A stretch of DNA of 64,000 nt from Parvularcula sp. LCG005 (GTDB taxonomy: Bacteria > Pseudomonadota > Alphaproteobacteria > Caulobacterales > Parvularculaceae), in assembly GCF_032930845.1 (NCBI RefSeq), contig NZ_CP136758.1, positions 558,001-622,000 on the forward strand. The letters run 5' to 3'. A program made the translations under genes and the position numbers. The notes beneath the pieces were generated by a model. The model had not been told where the DNA came from, searched no databases, and saw only the letters and a program-made list of their open reading frames with translations. Below are positions 57,652-64,000 of the stretch, in pieces (the first letter of the stretch is position 1; each line of letters starts with the position of its first letter).

Positions 57652-57706
57652 CGGTCGCGCGCAGCGTACTGGGCGGGACGCGCGGCCTCCTGTAAGGCTG
57701 GGTCCC

Positions 57707-58888
57707 ATGAAACGGATCACGCAAATCGGCATCCTCGTGGTGCTGCTTCTTCTTATCATTGGGGCGGTGGCGATCTTCTGGATCGTGCCGGCAAAGGTGG
57801 ACCGCAATCTCAACGCTGTGGTCGCCCACGATCCATGGCCCGTGAGTGCCAAGGCGCAGGCCCTGCACGACACCATCCCCGTCGCGGATCTGCATGCGGA
57901 CACCTTCCTGTGGATGCGCGATCCGCGTGACCGGCACGGGCGGGGGCATGTGGACCTGCCCCGCATGCGCGAAGGGGGCATGTTCCTGCAGCTCTTTACG
58001 GTGGTCACGAAATCGCCGCCTGACCTCAATTACGAAGAGAATACGAGCGAGGCAGACGATATCACGCTGCTCGCCTTCGCCCAGCGCTGGCCGATCCGCA
58101 CCTATGACTCATTGCTTGAGCGCGCGCGGTTTCAGGCCGCCCGGCTGAGAGATGTGGTGCAGACCGACGATGATGTTTTCCTGGTTCTGACCCGGGCGGA
58201 CCTTGCCGCCGCTGAGGCTCGGCGCGCCAGCCATCCTGGGACTATTGCCGCCCTGCTGGGCACGGAAGGCGCGCATCCGTTGGAAGGCCAGCCTGAGAAT
58301 ATCGATGTGCTCTATGCGGATGGTTATCGCGTAATGGGGCTGCAGCATTTCTTTGATAATGAACTTGGCGGCTCGCTGCACGGCATCACCAAAGCGGGCC
58401 TGACGGATTTTGGGCGCGCTGCCGTGGCGCGGATGGAAGAAAGGGGCGTCATTATCGACGTGGCCCACTCTTCCGAAGCGGTGGTGCGGGAGGTGCTGGC
58501 GATGACCGACCGCCCCGTGATCCTCAGCCATACCGGCTTTAAGGGCGCGTGCGACAGCGCACGGAACATCTCCGATGAGCTGATGGCACAGATCGCCGCG
58601 CGTGGCGGGCTGATCGGCGTCGGGTTCTGGGACGATGCGGTCTGTGACGGCTCCCCCGATGGTGTCGCCGCCATGATCAAATACGGGATCGACCATTTCG
58701 GTGAAGATGCCATCGCGCTTGGCGGGGACTATGACGGGTCGGTCACGACCTATTTCGACGTCTCCGAACTGCCAGCCCTGACCGATGCTCTCCTGCGTGC
58801 CGGATTGACGGATGATCAGGTGGTGAAGGTGATGGGCGGCAACACGCTTCGCTTTTTCCTTGCCGCTCTGCCAGAGGAACTGAACTGA
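57707..58888 (+). CDS. M19 membrane dipeptidase-like protein
   Basis: 393 residues with an N-terminal membrane anchor or signal (IGILVVLLLLIIGAVAIFWIV) and the M19 dipeptidase domain: ADLHADTFLW (metal His/Asp), LLGTEGAHPLEG (bridging Glu), VIIDVAHSS and VILSHTG (His ligands), and LGGDYDGSV. Hydrolyses dipeptides, including D-amino-acid-containing ones, at the periplasmic face. The DsbD-like gene starts 2 nt after its stop. Confidence 0.92.
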   Translation: MKRITQIGILVVLLLLIIGAVAIFWIVPAKVDRNLNAVVAHDPWPVSAKAQALHDTIPVADLHADTFLWMRDPRDRHGRGHVDLPRMREGGMFLQLFTVVTKSPPDLNYEENTSEADDITLLAFAQRWPIRTYDSLLERARFQAARLRDVVQTDDDVFLVLTRADLAAAEARRASHPGTIAALLGTEGAHPLEGQPENIDVLYADGYRVMGLQHFFDNELGGSLHGITKAGLTDFGRAAVARMEERGVIIDVAHSSEAVVREVLAMTDRPVILSHTGFKGACDSARNISDELMAQIAARGGLIGVGFWDDAVCDGSPDGVAAMIKYGIDHFGEDAIALGGDYDGSVTTYFDVSELPALTDALLRAGLTDDQVVKVMGGNTLRFFLAALPEELN

Positions 58889-58890
58889 CC

Positions 58891-61041
58891 ATGCGATTGA
58901 ACAGTGTGCTGACACTTCTCATGCTGGCGCTGTGCTGGCTGGTCCCCGCCGCGGCCCAGGTCGGCCCGCCGGTCAAGACCGGACACGCCTCGACGCGCCT
59001 CGCCACCCAGTATGAAGCGGTCCAGCCGGGGCAGACAATCACGCTGGGCATCGTGCAGGAGTTGGAAGACCACTGGCATGTCTATTGGCAGAACCCCGGG
59101 GATTCCGGGCTGCCCCTCGATTTGCGGTGGACCTTGCCGGATGGCGTGAGTGCTGGCCCAGCCCGGTATCCGCTGCCGCATCGCCTGCCACTCGGGCCGC
59201 TAGTCAATTACGGGCATGAAGATGAGCCCGTTTTTCTGGTCGATCTCACCGTGGACGACACAGTGGCGGCCGGCACGTCCATTCCCATCGAAGTCGCGGC
59301 GACCTGGCTGATCTGCAAGGACATCTGTGTGCCTGAGGATGCCACGCTGCGCATGTCCCTGCCTGTGCGTGAGGGAGCGGCCAAGCCGACGCGATTTGCT
59401 GGTCGAATCGAGGACGCGCTGGCCGCGCAGCCCACGCCGGCGCCGTTTGGGGCCACCTATTACGATACACCCAAAGGACCGGTATTGGCGCTTGATGGAT
59501 TGCCCCGGGGGCCTACGGAATTCTTTCCCTATGCGCCGTCCGTCATCGAACCGTCGGGTGAGGTTCTGACGATCCGCGATGGCGGTGTTGATTATTTCCA
59601 GTTCGTCGCCGGCTTTGCCTATCAGGCGCAACAGCCTGAACGCCTCTCCGGTGTGATAGTCATTGAGGAGGGCGGCGACCGCGTGGGCTACACCATCGCG
59701 GCACCTCGAACCGAACCGAACAGTGATCTGCCGTTCCTGGGGGAGGGGGCTACAGGTGCAGCCAGGACTGACGACCCGAAAGCCCCGGCAAATGCGCCGG
59801 TCGTGCCCACCAAAACGCCTTTGCTGCCGGTGACGCTCTTGCTGGCCTTTGTCGGCGGGCTGATCCTCAACGTCATGCCCTGTGTCTTTCCCATCGTGCT
59901 GCTCAAGGCGGCCGGTTTTGCAGCCCTGGGGCAGGAGCAACAGGGGAAGGTTCGCGCCCATGGTCTTCTGTATACGGCGGGTGTGCTTGTGACGTTCCTT
60001 GGCATGGCCGTTGTCCTGATGCTGCTGCGTGCAGGGGGTGAGCAGCTTGGCTGGGGGTTCCAGCTGCAATCGCCTGTGGCTGTGGCGCTGTTTGCGCTCG
60101 CCATCTTCCTTATCGGGCTTAATCTGGCCGGGCTCTTTGATGTCGGTACGTCGGTGCAGGGGCTGGGCGCGGGACTCGCCGACCGACGCGGCGGCGCAGG
60201 GGCCTTCTTCACGGGCCTGCTCGCGGTGGCGGTGGCGGCCCCCTGCATTGGTCCGTTTCTTGGCGGGGCGATCGGCTTTGCGTTGACCAGCGCAGGCATG
60301 CTGTCGGGTGTACTGATCTTCATGGCCATCGGGCTGGGGCTCGCATTCCCCTATCTGCTGCTGAGCTTCTTCCCCGGTTTCGCCCGGCGGATGCCGCGTC
60401 CCGGTCCGTGGCTGGTCACGCTGCGCCAGCTCTTCTCCTTCGCCATGTTCGCCACACTGGTCTGGCTTGTCTGGGTGCTCAGCGTTCAGCTGGGCAGTAC
60501 AGGTGTGCTGCTGATCGGTATCTCGCTAGTGCTCGCTGCGCTCGCGGCTTGGGCCTTCGGGCGCAGTCAGGGCAGGGACGGCCTCGTCCTTCGCATCGTG
60601 GCGGCCGCTGCCCTGGTGCTGGCGCTCATCCCCGTCTGGTCCATGGCGTCGATCGCACCGGTCAGTGCTCCCGTATCGGAGGATGAAAGCACCATCGCCT
60701 ATTCAGAACCGGCGCTGTCCGACCTGCTCGCCCAGGACCGTGCGGTCTTTATCGATTTTACCGCGGCATGGTGCATCACCTGTCAGGTCAACAAGCTGAC
60801 CGTGCTTCAGCGTGACGATGTACAGGCGGCGTTTCGCCGCCACGATGTGGCGTTCATGGTGGCCGACTGGACCAGCCGTGATCCGGAAATCACAGAAGCG
60901 CTTGAAAAATACGGTCGCGCCGGCGTTCCGCTCTACCTATATTATGAGCCGGGCGCCGAGACCGCCAAGATATTGCCCCAGACGCTGAGCGTTGAGGGGA
61001 TCCTCGCGCTTTTCGGTGAAGATGAAGGAGAGACCTCATGA
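58891..61041 (+). CDS. DsbD/ScsB-like protein-disulfide reductase
   Basis: 716-residue membrane electron shuttle. Signal peptide; N-terminal periplasmic domain with Cys pair in WLICKDICVPEDA; central eight-helix domain with membrane Cys331 (MPCVFPIVLLKAAG) and Cys452 (AAPCIGPFLGG); C-terminal thioredoxin domain with Cys628-x-x-Cys631 (WCITCQ). It carries electrons from cytoplasmic thioredoxin to periplasmic partners. The large N-terminal domain is ScsB-like. It overlaps the next redoxin gene by 4 nt (ATGA), its likely partner. Confidence 0.93.
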   Translation: MRLNSVLTLLMLALCWLVPAAAQVGPPVKTGHASTRLATQYEAVQPGQTITLGIVQELEDHWHVYWQNPGDSGLPLDLRWTLPDGVSAGPARYPLPHRLPLGPLVNYGHEDEPVFLVDLTVDDTVAAGTSIPIEVAATWLICKDICVPEDATLRMSLPVREGAAKPTRFAGRIEDALAAQPTPAPFGATYYDTPKGPVLALDGLPRGPTEFFPYAPSVIEPSGEVLTIRDGGVDYFQFVAGFAYQAQQPERLSGVIVIEEGGDRVGYTIAAPRTEPNSDLPFLGEGATGAARTDDPKAPANAPVVPTKTPLLPVTLLLAFVGGLILNVMPCVFPIVLLKAAGFAALGQEQQGKVRAHGLLYTAGVLVTFLGMAVVLMLLRAGGEQLGWGFQLQSPVAVALFALAIFLIGLNLAGLFDVGTSVQGLGAGLADRRGGAGAFFTGLLAVAVAAPCIGPFLGGAIGFALTSAGMLSGVLIFMAIGLGLAFPYLLLSFFPGFARRMPRPGPWLVTLRQLFSFAMFATLVWLVWVLSVQLGSTGVLLIGISLVLAALAAWAFGRSQGRDGLVLRIVAAAALVLALIPVWSMASIAPVSAPVSEDESTIAYSEPALSDLLAQDRAVFIDFTAAWCITCQVNKLTVLQRDDVQAAFRRHDVAFMVADWTSRDPEITEALEKYGRAGVPLYLYYEPGAETAKILPQTLSVEGILALFGEDEGETS

Positions 61042-61643
61042 AAACATTATTGAGTATGATGGCCTGCGGTGTTGCCGCGATCGGCCTCGCCGTCGCCGCC
61101 CCCGCCGTCGGCTCACAGGCGCCGGATTTCACTGGCATGACGGCCAGCGGCAAGCGGATCAGTCTCTCGGAGTTCGAAGGCAAGAAGGTCGTTCTTGAAT
61201 GGACCAACGATGGCTGCCCTTTCGTGCAGAAGCACTATGACAGCGGTAATATGCAGGCGCTGCAGAAGAAGGTGACGTCGGACGGAACGGTGTGGATTTC
61301 CATCATTTCCTCGGCACCGGGTCAGCAGGGCCATGCCACGCCGGAGCAGGCCAATACCCTGACAAAAGACCGCAATGCGGCACCAAACTATGTGGTGCTT
61401 GATGAGAGCGGTGAGATCGGCAAGCTCTATGGTGCCAAGACGACCCCGCATATGTTCGTCATCGACGAGGCGCAGACGCTGCAATATGCCGGCGCCATCG
61501 ACAGCATTCCGTCCAGCAACCAGGCCGATATCAGCCGGGCGACCAACTACGTGACCGCCGCGCTGAACAGCCTGCGGTCAGGGGAAGCAGTGGTGACCCG
61601 CCAGAGCCAGCCTTACGGCTGTTCCGTCAAATACGCGTCCTGA
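61038..61643 (+). CDS. periplasmic thioredoxin-fold redoxin
   Basis: 201 residues: signal peptide (ending VAAPAVG), AhpC/TSA-like fold with SQAPDFTGMTASGKRISLSEFEGKKVVLEW, the active segment NDGCPFVQKHYDSGNMQALQ and a C-terminal Cys (PYGCSVKYAS). The CPFVxKHY motif defines a redoxin subgroup. Likely reduced by the upstream DsbD-like protein and acting in periplasmic thiol or peroxide chemistry. Overlaps that gene by 4 nt. Confidence 0.88.
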   Translation: MKTLLSMMACGVAAIGLAVAAPAVGSQAPDFTGMTASGKRISLSEFEGKKVVLEWTNDGCPFVQKHYDSGNMQALQKKVTSDGTVWISIISSAPGQQGHATPEQANTLTKDRNAAPNYVVLDESGEIGKLYGAKTTPHMFVIDEAQTLQYAGAIDSIPSSNQADISRATNYVTAALNSLRSGEAVVTRQSQPYGCSVKYAS

Positions 61644-61718
61644 TCGTTGGTGGCGGCAGAAATATCTGCCGCACACCCTCGACATGGGGCGGTGTAATCT
61701 CATATTCGTGACCGACCC

Positions 61719-61744
61719 GGCCCGCGCCCGCCGCGGGCCTTTTT
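61719..61744 (+). terminator. intrinsic terminator of the DsbD-redoxin operon
   Basis: GGCCCGCG - CCCGC - CGCGGGCC then TTTTT, only 7 nt before the pgi ribosome-binding site, so pgi must have its own promoter or depend on read-through. Confidence 0.85.
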
Positions 61745-61764
61745 GATGTGTGGAGAGATGCCCA

Positions 61765-63405
61765 ATGACCGACCGGACACAGTTACGTGCGTGGAAACAG
61801 CTGCAGAAACTGGTGGATACCGATGGCCAGCGGCATCTCAAGGACCTTTTCGCTGAGGACAAGGGCCGTTTCGACCGCTTCTCAGGCGAAGCGGCCGGTC
61901 TGTTTGTCGATTATTCGAAAACGCGCATCACCAAGGATGTCATGGCGGGCCTGTTCGCGCTGGCCGAAGATTGCGGCCTTGAAGCCCGTCGTGACAAGAT
62001 GTTCAGTGGCGGGAAGATCAATGTGACCGAGGACAGGTCTGTCCTGCACGTCGCCCTGCGTGACGATGCCGCCGACAAATACATGGTCGATGGCGAAGAC
62101 GTCATGCCGAAGATCCAGACCGTGCTGGCGCAGATGGAAGCGTTCTGCTCCAAAATTCATCAGGGCACACACACTGGTTTCACGGGCAAGCCGCTGGATA
62201 CTGTCGTGAATATCGGCATTGGTGGATCCGATCTTGGTCCCGTCATGGTGACAGAAGCGCTCAAACCCTACGATATCGAAGGCCGCAGGACTTATTTCGT
62301 GTCCAACGTTGACGGCACACATATGGCCGAGACGCTGAAGGTGATTGATCCGGCCACCACGTTGTTTGTGGTCGCGTCCAAGACGTTCACGACGCAGGAG
62401 ACAATGACGAACGCCCAGACGGCCAAGGACTGGCTGCTGTCCCAGGGCGCATCGGAAGCCGACATTGCCAAACACTTCATTGCGCTGTCGACGAACGGGC
62501 CTGCTGTCTCTGAATTCGGTATTGATACGGACAATATGTTCCAGTTCTGGGACTGGGTCGGCGGCCGCTACTCTCTGTGGTCTGCGATCGGCCTGCCAAT
62601 CGCCCTGCAGGTCGGTTGGGACAATTATCGCAGTCTTCTCGACGGTGCCGCGGCCATGGACCGGCATTTCGAGACCGCACCGCTGACCGAGAACCTGCCG
62701 CTGATACTGGCGCTGATCGGCGTTTGGCACCGGTCCTTCCTTGGCTTCACGACCAATGCCGTGCTGCCTTATGACCAGTATCTGCACCGTCTGGCCGCCT
62801 ATCTTCAGCAGGCGGACATGGAATCAAACGGCAAGAGCGTGAACCTGTCCGGCGAGCGTGTGACCTACGCCACCGGCCCGATCCTGTTCGGCGAGCCGGG
62901 GACGAACGGCCAGCACGCGTTCTATCAGCTGATCCATCAGGGAACGGATGTCGTGCCCTGCGACTTCATTGCACCGGCGCGCAGCCACAATCCGCTTGGT
63001 GACCATCATGAGAAGCTGCTGGCCAACTTCCTGGCCCAACCCGAGGCTTTGATGATGGGCAAGACTCTCGATGACGTGCGCGCGGATCTGGAAAAAGACG
63101 GCATGACGGTCGGGGCGATCAGTAAACTGGCCCCGCACAAGGTCTTTACGGGCAACCGTCCGACCGTCTCTATCCTGATGGAAGAACTGACGCCGCACAC
63201 GCTGGGGGCGCTTATCGCTCTCTATGAGCACCGCATTTTCTGTCAGTCCGTGATCTGGGACATCAACGCCTTCGATCAATGGGGCGTTGAGCTGGGCAAG
63301 GTGCTGGCCAAATCGATCCTGCCGGAACTCACGGGTCCATCGACGGGGCAGCATGACGGCTCGACGGCCGGTCTGATTGAGAAGATCAAGGAGTGGCGGC
63401 ACTAG
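61765..63405 (+). CDS. pgi: glucose-6-phosphate isomerase
   Basis: Interconverts glucose-6-P and fructose-6-P; 546 residues, standard length for the bacterial/eukaryotic type. Signatures: [87 protein letters not shown] with catalytic Glu, [16 protein letters not shown] (His), and C-terminal [16 protein letters not shown] (Lys). ATG 61765 has GGAGA upstream. Confidence 0.97.
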   Translation: MTDRTQLRAWKQLQKLVDTDGQRHLKDLFAEDKGRFDRFSGEAAGLFVDYSKTRITKDVMAGLFALAEDCGLEARRDKMFSGGKINVTEDRSVLHVALRDDAADKYMVDGEDVMPKIQTVLAQMEAFCSKIHQGTHTGFTGKPLDTVVNIGIGGSDLGPVMVTEALKPYDIEGRRTYFVSNVDGTHMAETLKVIDPATTLFVVASKTFTTQETMTNAQTAKDWLLSQGASEADIAKHFIALSTNGPAVSEFGIDTDNMFQFWDWVGGRYSLWSAIGLPIALQVGWDNYRSLLDGAAAMDRHFETAPLTENLPLILALIGVWHRSFLGFTTNAVLPYDQYLHRLAAYLQQADMESNGKSVNLSGERVTYATGPILFGEPGTNGQHAFYQLIHQGTDVVPCDFIAPARSHNPLGDHHEKLLANFLAQPEALMMGKTLDDVRADLEKDGMTVGAISKLAPHKVFTGNRPTVSILMEELTPHTLGALIALYEHRIFCQSVIWDINAFDQWGVELGKVLAKSILPELTGPSTGQHDGSTAGLIEKIKEWRH

Positions 63406-63414
63406 TCGCCACTC
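63391..63414 (+). other. stem-loop spanning the pgi stop codon
   Basis: GAGTGGCG / CGCCACTC perfect 8-bp stem whose loop contains the TAG stop of pgi. No T-run. The convergent gene ends 12 nt further on, so it may act as a barrier between the two transcripts. Confidence 0.55.
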
Positions 63415-63425
63415 GGTCGGGGCGC

Positions 63426-63947
63426 TTAGAGGCTCTCCATCGTCAGGGCGAGGGTGATGGGCAGGCGGACGCCCTCATGCTCACACTGTGCCCCTTCGAT
63501 CTTGGCCTTCAGTCGCTGCATTTTATCGGTGGTGTCCTCCAACTGCGCGAAGGCCAGCAGGACGCCAAAGGTGCCGACGCCCATCCGGCCCACCTGATCT
63601 GTAAACCGCACATGGCCTGACAACAGCTGGGCGACATGGGTGAGGGCGGTCTCGGCCGCTTCCCCGCCATGGGTTGTCAGGATGTCGGGCAGGCTGGTCA
63701 GGGTGACACGCGCAAAACAGCCCGGACCATCGGCAACGCGCCGTTCCGTGCGGGCTTCGGTCAGGGCGCTGCGGAACGCCTGAGGACGCAGAACCGACAG
63801 GTCATTGTCCGTGCGGCTCTTGCGTTGCCAAGCGGCGAGCTCTCGCTTTGCCTCAGCCAGTTGCTGGCGAAGGTGATCAATTTCCGACAGGTATTTCTGG
63901 TTCGTGTCGCTTTTCAGCGACAGGGTCTTTCGTTCTGTGACGCTCAT
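63426..63947 (-). CDS. degenerate GGDEF-domain protein
   Basis: 173 residues: N-terminal coiled coil (about 15-45) then a diguanylate-cyclase-like fold. The family pattern is visible as HGGEAAETALTHVAQLLSGHVRFTDQVGRMGVGTFGVLLAF, but the GGDEF active loop reads GVGTF, so catalytic activity is not expected. It may bind c-di-GMP, GTP or a protein. Convergent with pgi. Nothing is seen in the last 53 bases of the window. Confidence 0.75.
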   Translation of the reverse strand: MSVTERKTLSLKSDTNQKYLSEIDHLRQQLAEAKRELAAWQRKSRTDNDLSVLRPQAFRSALTEARTERRVADGPGCFARVTLTSLPDILTTHGGEAAETALTHVAQLLSGHVRFTDQVGRMGVGTFGVLLAFAQLEDTTDKMQRLKAKIEGAQCEHEGVRLPITLALTMESL

Positions 63948-64000
63948 CAGCCAAATTCCCTCTGCGGCATCCTTCTTCTCTCGGCCCTGCGAGTTTCTGC

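Overview
This window is about 64 kb of a GC-rich (roughly 60 %) alphaproteobacterial chromosome. The order mutM - rpsT - dnaA - dnaN - recF - gyrB, the rluD/rpoH neighbourhood, an HWE-kinase bacteriophytochrome, a Caulobacter-type TonB-dependent receptor, an M2 peptidyl-dipeptidase, and proteins ending in VPLPA/PEP-CTERM sorting tails all fit a marine or stalked-bacteria-like lineage (Caulobacterales, Hyphomonadaceae or Parvularculales). That placement is inferred from gene content only. No rRNA, tRNA, CRISPR array, transposase or integrase was recognised.

Layout. 1-1.6 kb: end of phaA plus phaB (polyhydroxybutyrate precursor synthesis). 1.7-4.3 kb: an exported hypothetical, tadA and putP. 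4.4-8.1 kb: a light-sensing locus (single-domain response regulator divergent from heme oxygenase bphO and phytochrome kinase bphP). 8.1-11.6 kb: sorbosone-dehydrogenase-like lipoprotein, truncated hemoglobin, secreted HExxH peptidase. 11.7-14.0 kb: groES-groEL under a CIRCE operator, with an unusual duplicated groEL 3' end. 14.2-19.3 kb: a VPLPA-CTERM protein, sulfurtransferase, AstE/AspA-family deacylase, a 30-codon sorting-tail remnant, a DUF4197 lipoprotein and small envelope proteins. 19.3-27.7 kb: mutM, rpsT, dnaA, dnaN, recF, gyrB. 27.8-33.9 kb: small membrane proteins, a SulP transporter, rpoH, rluD, rarD and a Pmp3-like peptide. 34-39.4 kb: asd, a divergent Nramp transporter with a DUF2891 protein, and an M2 peptidase. 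39.6-46.8 kb: periplasmic binding protein, hybrid kinase with two receivers, TonB-dependent receptor and a secreted protein, which may form one sensing/uptake unit. 46.9-51.2 kb: tolQRAB-pal. 51.2-54.5 kb: small RHH and hypothetical genes, radC, map and an M14 carboxypeptidase. 54.6-56.7 kb: an A+T-richer accessory patch with an AT-hook-like protein, a broken copy of the start of the next gene and a second VPLPA-CTERM gene. 56.6-63.9 kb: SDH-type serine protease, M19 dipeptidase, a DsbD/ScsB-like reductase with a redoxin, pgi and a degenerate GGDEF protein.

How the parts connect. rpoH (sigma-32) and the CIRCE site suggest dual heat-shock control of groESL. bphO supplies biliverdin for the phytochrome encoded by the overlapping downstream gene. 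The TonB-dependent receptor needs periplasmic energy transduction, but its own ExbBD-TonB is not in the window: the nearby TolQRA set is the Tol-Pal envelope system. The most unusual features are the groEL tail duplication with stacked hairpins, the orphan sorting-tail micro-ORF, the truncated 5' duplication of the SDH protease gene flanking a VPLPA-CTERM gene, two genes whose best starts are not ATG/GTG/TTG, a DnaA and an Nramp protein with altered signature motifs, and a SulP mRNA whose ribosome-binding site lies inside a hairpin.
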